Assembly (NCBI GenBank): GCA_002633005.1
Contig: NMRA01000173.1
Coordinates: forward strand, 29,192-93,191
Length of the DNA: 64,000 bases
Source: Phoronis australis
Lineage: Eukaryota > Phoronida > Phoronidae
Direction of reading: 5' to 3'
Shown here: in pieces, positions 44,401 to 52,962 of the stretch
How the letters are laid out: each line of letters begins with the position of its first letter
Position numbering within the stretch: position 1 is the stretch's first letter
Notes under the pieces: model-generated
What the model was told of the DNA's origin: nothing
What the model saw: only the letters and a program-made list of their open reading frames with translations
The model's database searches: none
Position numbers and translations under genes: made by a program

Positions 44401-47400
44401 GAACATCACAGAACGTTGAAATGTGTCCTCAATAGCAGACCACAAACGGTGAGCTTCTATGGGTGTTTTATTACCATAAAAATGGCCATTAGATGGTGCA
44501 TAATGCGTCAAACCAACTCCAATTGAGTTGTCTCTGTAAAACACCAGTATTTGCCAAATTTCATGAAAATAAGCAAAGGAACAACATAAAAAACAATTGA
44601 CACCAAGGGGCACAACTATACTATTTGCCCAATTTCATGAAAATACATTTCTGAAATCTGAAGATAAAGAGGCAAACGTAAAAAAACATTTTGCCACAAG
44701 GGGACACACTGGTATCTGCATCAGTTCGACACTCTTAACAGTTTGCCGACAGCTCCATAGGAAATTCACAAAGCTCCTTCAAAGGGTTTAGGAGATTCGG
44801 CCAGACGCAGAAAAACAAATCACCACTAGGGGGGGGGGGCGACACAGAAGTTAGACCCATTCGAAAGTCAACATCAGTCACAACCTTCTAATGAGCAAAA
44901 CATCTGTAAATTTTTATGATGATTCTTGATTCTTTGAGCAGTATGGCAAAGAGAGGCGGATGCCAGAAAATGGATGCAAAGATAACAAAAATGTCCACAA
45001 GGAGGTGCAAAATCTGTATGAAAATAGAGCGGCATCATTGCCTCTGAATTAAAAACCTATTTCATGAATTTCAAGAAAATCCATCAAGGAACTCCGAAGA
45101 TACAGCAGCAAACGTAAAATCAAAATAAACTGCCACTGTGGGGCACAGCGGTATTCAGCTTGGTCTGAAACTCGTCATCATCAGTCATCAGCCACATAAC
45201 AACACACCTGCCAAATTTAAATAAGATCCTGCAGGGGGTTTAGAAGATACAGATGAAGACACCACACACAGGACGCCTGGATGCCAAGACAGAGAAGACC
45301 ACACCCACAAATAAATATGTGGGTGCATAAAAATCGGTCTAAGAACTCCAAAGATACAAAGACAAACGGAAAAACTGCCATTAGAAACCACAGCAGTAGT
45401 CCAATCCATCCATCTGCTGTCGATTTAATAGGAATACAACTCCAAAATTTCAAAAACATATTATAAGGGGTTTAAGAGATACAGCCTTCGATACGAAAAA
45501 ATATCACTGGAGGGGGCGCCACAGTAGTTGGACAAGTTTTGATAATCCCCGTCAGTCATGCTCTTGTCTGTAGGAACACATCTGTTGCCATTTCCATATA
45601 GGAACACATCTGTTGCCATCTCCATACAGGAAAACATCTGTTGCCATCACCATATAAGAACACATCTGTCGCCATCTCCATATAGGAACACATCTGTCGC
45701 CATCTCCATATAGGAACACATCTGTCGCCATCTCCATATAGGAACACATCTGTTGCCATCTCCATATAGGAACACATCTGTTGCAGGGCTCGACATAACG
45801 AGCTGCAGGTCGCATTTGCGACCTGAAATTTGGAAATGCGAGCTGAGATTTCCGTTGTTAACATCATATGAATACACATTCTAAATTTAGTAAAGATCCT
45901 GCGAACGGTTTAGGAGATATACGCATAGGCGCAAAAAAACAAAACTTCCAATAGGAGGTGCCACAGTAGTCGAAGTCATCAGAAAAAAAATCATCAGTCG
46001 TCCACTTCATAGTAAGAACGTAAGCACATGCCAATTTTCACAATCATTCTTTGAGCAGTTTGGTTGATAGAAGGGTGGACGCAGAAAAAATCGAAAACAG
46101 TAAAAATGGCCACTAGGTGGGGCAAACTACGTCACATCCATCCAAAAACGGGAGGATAGGGTCATCTTACTAATAGGTGCCTACATACAGAATTTTATGA
46201 AAATCCATTGAGGACTTTTGAAGATACAAAGGTAAACCTAAAAAAATAAAATTGCCACTAGGGGGCACAACGGTAGTTGGATCCATCCGAAAGTTCGCTC
46301 ATGCCGTCCCATCCACGGAAGGAACACAACTTCATGTAAATACACTTTCTAAATTAAAGATTCTGCAGCTGCTTCAGGAGATACAGTTATGGGCGCAAAA
46401 AAAGAACTGCCACTAGGAGTCGTCAGAAAATCATCCTTAACCGTCCTCTCCACACTAAGAGCATAGTACATAACAATTTCCACGATCGTCCTGAGGGTGA
46501 TTTGGTTGATAGAGGGGCGGGTGCCAAAAACAGACTAGAAAACAGTAAAAATGGCCACCGGGTGGCGCAAAATACCTCGAATCCATCTGAAAACTGGAGG
46601 GTAACGTCCATTGAGGACCTTTGAAGACATAGAGGTAAACAAAAAAAATCTAAAATTACTACTAGGAGGCCCACCGGTAGTTGAAATCATCTGAAATTTG
46701 TCGTCATCTGTCGTCAGCTTTATAGAAACACATCTGCCAAATTACATCAAGATCCTGTGAGGGCTTTAGGAGATACAGCTGCAGGCGCCAGACACTGAGA
46801 CAGAGATGACGGCAATATGCACCCACATATAAACATGTGGGTGCATAAAAACCCGACTTTTATAGTATGTGTACTAGGTAAGATAAAACAAGCCATTTCA
46901 CACAAAAGTTAAATTACTTCATCATCAGTCAAAGGGCAGTAATAGCTATGACTAATCAGGCTCAGTGGACCAGCCTTTATTACTTTATGAAAGTCTCCTA
47001 TAGTCAACCGACACATCATCACCACTTGTCAGGTTTATGAACAGCTACCTCAATAAAGGACGAGTTCCTAAAATAATCTAACAGTTCTGTCTTCCCACTG
47101 CCTATGTTCCCTTCAATGGAGATCTGTAAAACAAAAACAAAAACAAAAATGAATGACTGTTCAGTAGGATTGTAGAGGCTTTGGCTAGCCGCAGCTCTAG
47201 CACCACTCGTCCACTGCAGTCAGTTTAACACCCAACAGCTAGATGGCAGCACTCATACACAGGAGCCAGTTCAATACACAACGACAGCTCTAGCACCACT
47301 CGTCCACTGCAGTCAGTTTAACACCCAACAGCTAGATGGCAGCACTCATACACAGGAGACAGTTCAATACACAACGACAGCTCTAGCACCACTCGTCCAC

Positions 47401-49655
47401 TGTAGTCAGTTTAACACCCAACAGCTAGATGGCAACACCCATGCACAGAAAACAGTTCAACACACGACAGCTCTGTAGTCAGTTTAACACCCAACATAAT
47501 TTGAATTGAAAAGGCATGATCTTCTGACCCTGAAATAACAAATCAAAATCAATTTTATGAGATATAAATTAATTCCTATTAGTTTCAACGTTACACAAAA
47601 CTTAAAACACAAAAAATTATTTTACCGTGCATTTCCTTCTAGAAAACAGCGGAGACACCAAGGATATGTAGGATTCTGCAAAATATATTAAGAAAATAAA
47701 ATCATTTCTGTCAAGTTCACTTATCTACAAATACAAATGTCAAGTCCATTTATCTACAAAAATAAAAGTTAAGTTCAAATGCTAGAACATAAGACATTGC
47801 AGGTGTTTCTTCACCAACTATTACATAATTTTGACAGGTCGAACAAACTTGGTTTTATGTTAAACATTTTTAAACTAAAAATGTTTAATATAAGGCAACT
47901 TCCAAATTGATTTTTAGATCCAGCTGCTATGAATGTAGGTTGGTGTTGTCTCGTCTTTCATATTGTCTCGTCATATGTCTTGTTCATCTGCTAGTTTAGT
48001 TTTTGTTAGTGGCCGGATTTTGTATGTGTTGTCACGTGACTGGGGCATGATGGAAACGGGCAGGCTGTCTTGTTTCGTCCTGCAATGGGCAAGTTCATCA
48101 CTGTCATTGAATTAACAATCCCTTGGGACAACTGTGAAGAAGCATACGAGAGGAAGAAAGCTAGGTACACAGAGGTAACGGAATCTTGTAAAGGTCAGGG
48201 CTGGCGAACATGGCCATTTCCAGTAGAAGTTGGGTGTAGGGGTTTTCCTGCACTCACCATCGCGAATGTTCCAGGCTCTTGGCATTAGTGGAAAGAAAGG
48301 GAAGAAAGATATACTCATAGATTGGGCGAAGAAGCAGGGAAAGCATTGTGCAAGATCAGAACCAGTTTGGAGGCTGTATTTCGATACACAGTGATTGGCC
48401 ATCACTGTGCACCCGCCACCGGAGCTACTTATTGATTTAGGGCCAAAACTTGTTAAGAAGTTGGATATCCATCAGATGATGTCAACATGAAAAATTTAAG
48501 AAACAACGCCAACAACGAACATCAACCACCATAGACCAACCCCAGAATAACAAACCAAGAGATCAGCAATGTTGTATCTGGAGGTGGGGGAGTCTTTCAA
48601 TCTTTGATCTCCATCAGTTTCCAAAGCAAGTTAGTAAACTTAACACGGCAACTTGGGTTCATCTAGACAAAGGGCTATGTTTCATGTCTTCTCATTTTGC
48701 TTGACACCATTTGAAAGCCCAGGAAAAATGTTTTTACACAGTCACAGAGTAAGTTTCGCAGAAATATCACGGCAGTGCAAAATATGGTAAAAAGTGTAAA
48801 AATTTTTAACTATGTCCAGCATGAACTATCCTAAGTGTGAAGGAAAACCTTAAAGGGGAAGGCAATCTTTTTTGTGTCATTTTTAGTAAAAATACAGTTT
48901 GTTGATTATCCCAGACATATGCTTCAGTTAATCACGGCTCTTTGTAATTTTATTAATTAATCGTGCACTACTCCGGAAGTGACGTTTAGAGGGTTAAGAA
49001 TTTACCGCCATTTCGTTTCTAGTGAGTTCGAGTTTCTGTGAGGATCTGTTCTACTGTTGTTTTTGTGCTGGTCTCCTAAAATTGTCGTCACTTCTCATTG
49101 ATTAATATTCTACAACAAACTAGTTTGCTACAGAACTCAATTACGTTGGATTTAGGAATCTGTTAGATTGTAGCAGCAGAGGGTGGATATATGTTTGAGC
49201 CCGAGTATAGTGAGCCAAGTGAGGGAGAATAAAGACACCTGTTGGAAGGATGAGCCAGAGACTGGGGACAGACGTGGTGCGACGTCTTTGTGCAAATGCA
49301 AGCTGTGAAATGTTATGCCGACTTCAGTGGAATACCTATGCTGTTCCCGCTGGATGGTGACCTGAGCACCCAAACTGCTTACATCCAGCCGTGTGATTCC
49401 TTTGCCACACACTTGGCACCTTCTAAATAGCTCCAATATTTTAGTCCACAATAAACTTGGCTCAACGGCCTGACCACTGGACAACGAACTGTCTTAAAGT
49501 CCTGGTCTAACACGTTGTTAACCTTTATTACATGGTTAGAGGATGTTATAAGGATCCAAGAAGTACCTACCCCATAACTAATACACAATCCATAATCGAA
49601 CAAAGCTTAAATAAACGTGCCACTCACGACTTGCACCAGAAGAGCACACCGCCAT
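26341..49655 (-). CDS. TK2: Thymidine kinase 2-like mitochondrial deoxynucleoside kinase (10 exons, complete)
   Basis: It phosphorylates pyrimidine deoxynucleosides (salvage of dT/dC; mitochondrial in vertebrates). Exons in transcript order: 49655-49628, 47675-47626, 47123-47049, 44010-43957, 39744-39655, 35859-35786, 32096-32008, 31193-31114, 27884-27807, 26427-26341 (stop TAG). The phases close exactly: 705 nt, 234 residues, near the 265 of human TK2. Motifs: P-loop [17 protein letters not shown] substrate segment, [13 protein letters not shown] (the ERS motif), [18 protein letters not shown], lid [10 protein letters not shown], and [11 protein letters not shown] near the C-terminus. [12 protein letters not shown] favours TK2 over dCK/dGK. 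The first 26 residues lack acidic residues and contain RRK, compatible with a mitochondrial leader. Exons 3-10 are very secure; exons 1 and 2 are inferred from phase and splice sites. Confidence 0.92.
26683..26942 (+). repeat. minisatellite, about 26-bp unit
   Basis: Imperfect units of 'actttacactatacaatacc' plus 'atgatg', about ten copies, in TK2 intron 9. Confidence 0.85.
27270..27440 (+). repeat. tRNA-like (SINE) remnant leading into a 22-bp minisatellite
   Basis: 'cagctcagtggcagagtgc' at about 27276 resembles a tRNA A box and 'ggcttcgattgg' resembles a weak B box. From about 27318, a 22-bp unit with 'ggcagagctagtaagttgg' repeats five to six times, starting within the tRNA-like end. The SINE identity is tentative; the tandem array is clear. 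Confidence 0.55.
27807..27884 (-). CDS. TK2: TK2 exon 9
   Basis: Acceptor 'tttatttcag', donor GTATGT; 26 codons in phase 0. It encodes [16 protein letters not shown] then VPAPVL, diagnostic of the deoxynucleoside kinase family. Confidence 0.93.
28070..28890. mobile_element. Harbinger-like non-autonomous DNA element (TTA target duplication)
   Basis: The left end GGGCTGTTCCAGCAAAATC and the inverse of the right end GGGCTGTTCCAGTAAAATC match almost fully and continue into G- and C-runs, giving terminal repeats of about 40 bp. TTA flanks both sides (28067-28069, 28891-28893). A 3-bp TTA duplication with GGG ends fits PIF/Harbinger. No transposase is seen. It lies in TK2 intron 8. Confidence 0.7.
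29565..30243. mobile_element. hAT-like element remnant with GCGACCT subterminal repeats
   Basis: Both sides are rich in 'gcgacct' and 'aggtcgcc' motifs. The right end '..gcgtcaagtgctg' resembles the right end of the complete element at 40145-43102. The left terminus is not recognisable. A three-copy tandem repeat of about 33 bp ('cgtgggtcgttggcagaag') lies inside at 29930-30030. In TK2 intron 8. Confidence 0.5.
30660..30963 (+). repeat. 26-bp minisatellite, about 11 copies
   Basis: Near-perfect units 'cacatcatacaaaccatgcc' plus 'aacagt' or 'aatagt'. It lies about 150 bp from TK2 exon 8, in intron 8. Confidence 0.92.
31114..31193 (-). CDS. TK2: TK2 exon 8
   Basis: Acceptor 'gtttctag', donor GTAAGC. 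It completes Val and ends in phase 0. It encodes [20 protein letters not shown], the sugar/phosphate-binding lid with its cluster of arginines. Confidence 0.93.
31194..32007. other. TK2 intron 7
   Basis: AT-rich. Short 'tgtcacagaat' phrases recur at about 31497-31570. Nothing else recognised. Confidence 0.5.
32008..32096 (-). CDS. TK2: TK2 exon 7
   Basis: Acceptor 'tgtttcag', donor GTAAGT. It encodes [19 protein letters not shown] and ends GIDLI. This is the segment most specific to TK2 within the kinase family. Confidence 0.94.
32300..33616 (+). mobile_element. Degenerate L1-like LINE fragment (RT and C-terminal region)
   Basis: Forward frames give [18 protein letters not shown] (the RT motif around FEKAFD), later [26 protein letters not shown], and [18 protein letters not shown], a zinc-binding C-terminal cluster. 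Stops and frameshifts interrupt it. The coding similarity stops near LHAKYYIH where repeat copy B begins at 33617, so the LINE appears disrupted by that repeat. In TK2 intron 6. Confidence 0.7.
33617..35316 (+). repeat. CTCF-motif-bearing dispersed repeat, copy B
   Basis: Starts ACAAGAGCAGCGTGGAGC and ends in the stem-loop 'ccacatataaatatgtggg' plus 'cacataaaa'. Motif matches lie at 33706, 34079, 34368, 34662, 34800, 34962 and 35107; those at 33706, 34662, 34962 and 35107 fit the vertebrate CTCF core CCASYAGRKGGCRS exactly. The interior is built from units of about 145 bp. In TK2 intron 6, antisense to TK2. Confidence 0.75.
35475..35533. repeat. (TG)n/(CGTGTG)n microsatellite
   Basis: A TG run followed by 'cgtgtg' hexamers in TK2 intron 6. 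Confidence 0.9.
35786..35859 (-). CDS. TK2: TK2 exon 6
   Basis: Acceptor 'gctttgtag', donor GTAAGA; phase 0 in and two bases out. It encodes [19 protein letters not shown], with the ERS motif and nearby conserved segment. Confidence 0.94.
36150..36470 (+). repeat. complex minisatellite (about 40-bp related units)
   Basis: Units of 'cagcgttgtgtatcaaca' plus 'ctgcagatagacagcc' with two alternative linkers (short, or 'caattctagaaca'). Seven to eight units in TK2 intron 5. Confidence 0.88.
36491..37483. mobile_element. Penelope-like element, inverted pair of 3' copies
   Basis: Outer ends are inverse repeats (TGAATTGAATCGTTTCAACT at 36491 and its complement ending at 37483). The minus arm (about 36491-36950) encodes [18 protein letters not shown]; the plus arm (about 37010-37483) encodes [20 protein letters not shown] and [12 protein letters not shown], the linker and GIY-YIG nuclease parts of a Penelope-like element. 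Both arms are frameshifted. The architecture matches 5977-6997, but the sequence belongs to another subfamily. In TK2 intron 5. Confidence 0.72.
37855..39453. mobile_element. TTAA-flanked 1.6-kb DNA transposon (Kolobok/piggyBac-like)
   Basis: Perfect 14-bp inverted ends AGGAGAATGCCACC and GGTGGCATTCTCCT, each flanked directly by TTAA (37851-37854 and 39454-39457). The minus strand holds a 145-codon open frame (38411-38848) that contains a good donor-like 'gtaagt' near 38468. It has no homology I recognise and could be an exon of the element. The TTAA target fits Kolobok or piggyBac. In TK2 intron 5. Confidence 0.7.
38411..38848 (-). CDS. unidentified 145-codon frame inside the TTAA element
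   Basis: Starts [16 protein letters not shown] and runs 145 codons. It lacks recognisable motifs, signal peptide or membrane segment. A donor-like CGACAAG-GTAAGT sits near the end, so it may be a transposon exon rather than a full gene. It could also be chance; I give it low weight. Confidence 0.25.
   Translation of the reverse strand: MNYSHPNQCLYEAETKSVSLATICDAFAAFVSANVEKPAMNKPLRYWLLMPATKIIDWSPRPCERILIQYLLTESCCETITRFYMLWSHVRGIYLEIQTHYSNHCYCTTFSLTVCGRGTRLRGPRQVSRFSILWLIHTNNYAHIS
39490..39612 (+). repeat. array of CACTGCAGTG palindromes
   Basis: Eight 10-bp palindromes CACTGCAGTG separated alternately by 'aatca' and 'attca'. Located about 45 bp inside TK2 intron 5 from the exon 5 donor. Confidence 0.9.
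39655..39744 (-). CDS. TK2: TK2 exon 5
   Basis: Acceptor 'tttttccag', donor GTACAA; 30 codons in phase 0. It encodes [20 protein letters not shown] then MLQEHTRKQ, conserved substrate-site helices of TK2. Confidence 0.93.
39935..40144 (+). repeat. tandem repeat (about 60 bp unit) split by a transposon
   Basis: Units containing 'aagactaggtcctacaag', 'tttgtcactgcaggtcat' and 'tatgccatgaacat'. The array resumes at 43103 ('tacaagttggtttgccac') after the hAT-like insertion. Confidence 0.85.
40145..43102. mobile_element. 2.96-kb hAT-like element with 5-bp TSD
   Basis: Left end CGGGGCTCGACATAAC and inverse right end CAGAGCTCGACGTTAT; target duplication 'tacaa' at 40140-40144 and 43103-43107. Both ends carry subterminal 'aggtcgc' / 'gcgacctg' motifs, some palindromic. 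No intact transposase frame was recognised. Its site, inside a tandem repeat, confirms the boundaries. Related pieces occur at 29565-30243 and 45784-45851. The superfamily is inferred from the CAGRGCTCGA end. In TK2 intron 4. Confidence 0.7.
43103..43956. other. TK2 intron 4 remainder
   Basis: After one more unit of the split tandem repeat (43103-43156), AT-rich sequence with nothing recognised. Confidence 0.5.
43957..44010 (-). CDS. TK2: TK2 exon 4
   Basis: Acceptor 'tggttttag', donor GTAAGT; 18 codons in phase 0. It encodes [18 protein letters not shown], with the conserved EP..KWRNV segment. Usually V-T-E-P; here V-R-P-E-P. Confidence 0.92.
44397..45333 (+). repeat. CTCF-motif-bearing dispersed repeat, copy C (diverged)
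   Basis: Starts 'aacaagaacatcacagaacg' and ends in the stem-loop 'cccacaaataaatatgtggg' plus 'tgcataaaa'. CTCF-like motifs are degraded here (44823 has an expanded G-run). In TK2 intron 3. Confidence 0.65.
45334..45572 (+). repeat. CTCF-motif-bearing repeat fragment
   Basis: Contains the family phrases 'gagatacag' and 'ggcgccacagtagt' and joins the 28-bp minisatellite that follows. Confidence 0.55.
45573..45783 (+). repeat. 28-bp minisatellite, 8 copies
   Basis: Units 'ggaacacatctgttgccatc' plus 'tccatata' with few changes. It grew inside the CTCF-type repeat, whose 'aacacatctg' phrase it contains. Confidence 0.92.
45784..45851 (+). mobile_element. hAT-like element end fragment
   Basis: CAGGGCTCGACATAACGAGC followed by the GCGACCTG subterminal motif, closely matching the left end at 40145. 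Only 68 bp remain before the repeat resumes. Confidence 0.7.
45852..46850 (+). repeat. CTCF-motif-bearing dispersed repeat, copy D
   Basis: Motif sites at 46110 (one mismatch), 46255 (exact CTCF core), about 46408 and about 46555. Ends in the stem-loop 'cacccacatataaacatg' plus 'tgggtgcataaaa'. The 5' part is missing or replaced by the hAT fragment. In TK2 intron 3. Confidence 0.7.
47049..47123 (-). CDS. TK2: TK2 exon 3 (P-loop)
   Basis: Acceptor 'gttttacag', donor GTAGCT; 25 codons, phase 0. It encodes [18 protein letters not shown], with the Walker A motif GNIGSGKT. Confidence 0.94.
47187..47505 (+). repeat. 93-bp minisatellite, about 3.4 copies
   Basis: Units at 47193, 47286 and 47379 with 'agctctagcaccactcgtcc' and 'cagctagatggcagcac'. 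In the small TK2 intron 2. Confidence 0.92.
47626..47675 (-). CDS. TK2: TK2 exon 2 (probable)
   Basis: Acceptor 'tattttgcag', donor GTAAAA. 50 nt: two bases complete a codon, then [16 protein letters not shown] in phase 0 before ISIEGN. Basic residues just before the kinase core are usual. Accepted because splice sites and phase fit on both sides; the weak donor keeps it below certainty. Confidence 0.7.
48070..48395 (+). pseudogene. Degenerate retrotransposon fragment, restriction-like endonuclease-type domain
   Basis: Forward frame: [36 protein letters not shown], then a frameshift near 48258 and [14 protein letters not shown] in the next frame. It is the same domain as the minus-strand fragment at 1085-1545; here the P-D position reads RPA. 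It lies in TK2 intron 1, on the strand opposite to TK2. Confidence 0.6.
48396..49627. other. TK2 intron 1, no gene recognised
   Basis: A TTAAAGGGGAAGGC sequence at 48850 looks like the end of a TTAA-type transposon, but no opposite end was found. The 110-codon minus-strand frame at 49152-49484 has no recognisable similarity. Confidence 0.4.
49628..49655 (-). CDS. TK2: TK2 exon 1 with start codon (probable)
   Basis: ATG in 'caaaATGGCGG', nine codons MAVCSSGAS plus one base, donor GTGAGT. It joins exon 2 to give a Gln codon and the correct phase. The context AAAATGGCGG resembles a YY1 site, often found at starts of short-leader genes. Confidence 0.62.
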
Positions 49656-49690
49656 TTTGAACTTACCGCGAACCCGGAAGTACAATTCAT
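49656..49690 (-). promoter_or_regulatory. candidate TK2 promoter (ETS-type site near start)
   Basis: CCGGAAGT at 49674-49681, about 20 bp upstream of the TK2 ATG, matches the ETS/GABPA core, and the ATG itself lies in a YY1-like AAAATGGCGG. This pair is common in promoters of mitochondrial genes. No TATA box is seen. Function inferred. Confidence 0.45.
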
Positions 49691-52229
49691 TCAGGAACCC
49701 AGGCTAAGAAAATGCCGTCAGCGCGACTGGAGCAGTGCCTGTTACCAGCCTTCAAACGGGGATAAAATAATCGACAGCGCGCCTTAATGTTAATAAAATC
49801 AAAACATGGAAAATTTTATCGAATTTGCTGAAGAAATGTAGCAAATAAATTATTTTGCCGGACTCGGTGCGGATCGAGACCAGACACTGGCGAACAGTAA
49901 AGGCATGCAGTAGCAAGCTGTTTTGTCATAGTATAATGTTCAAATCATAAATGCAGTATTTATTCAAAGGTAGTTTCAGACACTAGCATAAAATTACGGG
50001 CTGGTTAGTCCTGTGTCACACTAACGCGGCAGCCCTTAGCTAGAATCAGTGCCAGCTACCAGTATGAAGACTATCGTCAAAATACAGCTTGTTAGTAGGC
50101 CTATACAGCTTTGCGCCAAGGCTAACCTTAGGCCTACCTGGTCCCTGGCCACAGTGCTCGCTCAAACGAGGTTTATTTAAAACTTGGGGTCTTCTGGCGA
50201 ACTGTGCAAAGTTGTTGGCTTTCAACAGAGATTTGCCCAGACTTTGCGTGAGCGCCCCAAGCCTAAAATATGGGGGTTGGAATTTTTGGGAATGTCTACC
50301 TTTTACTATAAGATTCACTGGATGAGTTCAGAGCTATGAATTGCAGACGCTAAATTTTGGTACTTCCTGTCTTCTAGTGGACTTTTGTCTCGTTTTCTAC
50401 TTTTTTCGGAGTTCTTGCTTCTCTGACTGAGGCACACCTTTTTCCATTTCTCCAAATAGGGGGCTCGTTCGAGCACATAAGTATGACAAGTCCAATACAA
50501 AATGTTATCATTTTTTATTCATTAAGCCAAAATGATTCAACCTTTTACCATAATTAGCTACTTAGAATGCACAGTACTTTACAACCTTTAACCATTACAA
50601 ACACTATCCATCAGCACAAGTTTCCATGATATGAAAGTGGACATATATGTAACTATTACCATGGTGACCGAATAGTGTTTCCTTACACCAGAATTTGACA
50701 AGCATGATTTAAAAAATATGAAGTTGCAAAGAACAAGAATTGGAGGCTTGAAGCTTCACAAATCACAATACAACATAGCTTATTTCTCAAATTTAGATTC
50801 TTCATCTTGTTGACTTGATAACCTGAATTAAGAAAGCAATAAGTTACAAAACATGACTTGAAAGCAATTTAAACTTAAAATTTAGAATAATATGAATCAT
50901 TTTGTGAACCTAATCAACCCTTGAACAGCAGTTGACAGTCAAACAAAAAACCATTTCAAAATTATTTTTTTAGCTTAGTGTAAGATCACCTGAATGTGAA
51001 ATTTATTCGAATATATCTTATATTTTTGCACCAAAAAACACAAAAATTGAACAAAGTTCCTTTTTTGTAACGTTTGTCAAAATGTATTAACGGTAAATCT
51101 TCACAAATTACACAGTAACAGGTTGAACATGCCTTCCAATTCAGCAAAAGTCGCCATGTTGTCGGTGCCGCCAGAAATGAGACTAAGTCCAACGGGAATT
51201 GTAAGCACATTTATCACTTAATAAGTAACAACTGCGAGGCTGAAATTTGGTGAAAACTTTTGAATCGTGCAGAATAGTAAGTAAAGATATGTCTCACTAA
51301 GTTTCACCGTAAATTGTTGGCGACAACAATTTACAAATAGTTTAAAACTCGTAACTTATCTTGCTATCCTCCAATATGGCCGACGCGATCTAAACAAAGT
51401 GACCCAAATTTCGTCACAGAAATTGCAATAACTTTACACTGCTTGCCCCGATTTTGATACTTTTTCGATTTTTACAAAGTAGAATGCACTACCTTTCCGA
51501 TGATAGCAAAGTACTTTTTCAAAATAAAAAAAATCAAAACAAAAAAAAATTGGTTCGACTCATATTGGTTCCTAAGTTCGACCGGCCTACGTAAGGAACT
51601 AAACACCAATGCTATTTTAACATAATAAGTACGCGTAACATTCAAAAAAACATCAACGACCACAAACTACAAACTACAAATACATCACACATGCAAACGA
51701 ATCAGGATATATTACTAATAAAACAAAATAATGAAGACTTTTTGAGCAAGCGAAAGCACATTCAGTTACAAGGAAAAAATGGCGGCGTTCACGACAAGTT
51801 TCTGAACTGACGAGCAGGAAATATGGATACGGAAATAACTGATGACAGCCGGTAATTATACGCTCACAGAGAAGGGTTAAATACGGATAAAAAATCGCTT
51901 TTGGCACGAAAGGTGAAAAGAATATTAAGAAAGGGTATCAAAAATAAGGTTTTATTTAGAAAGTATTTTCGGATACTGGAACCACATAGGCATTTTGAGA
52001 CAAGGACTTTAACCACTGGGTGTCGAACTTGGCCAGTACTGACTTCCACTACTCAACATCGCTGCAGGGCTGCTTACAGACTCTGGGCTGGAGAAAACAC
52101 TAACACAGGGACAATAATTTCTAGTTCCCGGAATTGCACGCTCTAGGGTACGTTCGGAGGCACGGGTGACAGTAGACAAAGCCCCTCCATTCACTGTAGA
52201 GGCCACAGCTCGCAAGGCTACTCACTTCA
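49691..52229. other. spacer between TK2 and DHRS4, no firm gene
   Basis: Frames at 50046-50325 have no recognisable similarity. A minus-strand ATGGCGACTTTTGCTGAATT near 51157 encodes MATFAELEGMF before a stop 18 codons later and might be a first exon, but no partner exon was found. Confidence 0.35.
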
Positions 52230-52962
52230 ACAAGAGCAACGCGGAGTGTTGAAATGTGCCCACGAATGCACCGCAAACAGTGTGCTTCTGGGGTAGTCTA
52301 TTTGTTTCATATAAATAGCCACTAGATGGCGCAAAAATATCCAATCCATTTGAAAGTGGGTATATACCATCGCTTCTTTAATAGAAAGCTATTTACCAAA
52401 TTTCATAAAAATCTGTCAAGGACAGATAATAATGAAATTTTAAACAAAGCAAATCCCCAGTGTGTTGCCACTCTCTCCTGCACCAATGTTATCTTTGGCT
52501 TTCTTGAAAAAAGGATAATTTTAAAAACATTGTTTAATTATTTGGTAAACAGTTTATTTATACGCAAAAGTTTGGATCAAAAAGATTACTTCTAAGCAGA
52601 TTTTTTTAACTTCATCAAACAAAATCATGAGTGAAAAGTGTAGTGCTCGTAAGGATTTGAATTCAGAATTAGTAGCAGTGCTACTAGTATGGGGCACACC
52701 GGTAGTCAGATCTGTCCGAAAGTCGTCATTGTATCCATTGTCGACATCAAAAAAATAATACATTTGCAAAATTTAGTAAAGATCCTGCCAACGGTTTAGG
52801 AGATAGAGCCATGAGTGCAAAAAATGCCACTAGGAGGCGCCACAGTAGTCGAAATTGTCAGGAAATCATTGTCAGCTGCCCTCTTCATAGACATAGTAAG
52901 AACATACATGCCAATTTTCACAATTGACCTGAAAGCAGTTTGGTTGATAGATGAGTGGACGC
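52230..52962 (+). repeat. CTCF-motif-bearing dispersed repeat, copy E (truncated, interrupted)
   Basis: Starts ACAAGAGCAACGCGGAGTG. An exact CTCF-core match is at 52319 and a one-mismatch copy at 52827. Unrelated AT-rich sequence of about 250 bp (52430-52685) interrupts it. The 3' hairpin end is missing; it meets another repeat ('gccgaaaagcttctgg') at 52962. Confidence 0.65.

Noticed and set aside
48112-48405. 97-codon minus-strand frame
   Set aside because: It is the reverse of the + strand endonuclease-type fragment, which has recognisable motifs.
48850-48863. A second TTAA-type transposon
   Set aside because: Only one end (TTAAAGGGGAAGGC) seen; no inverted partner found nearby.
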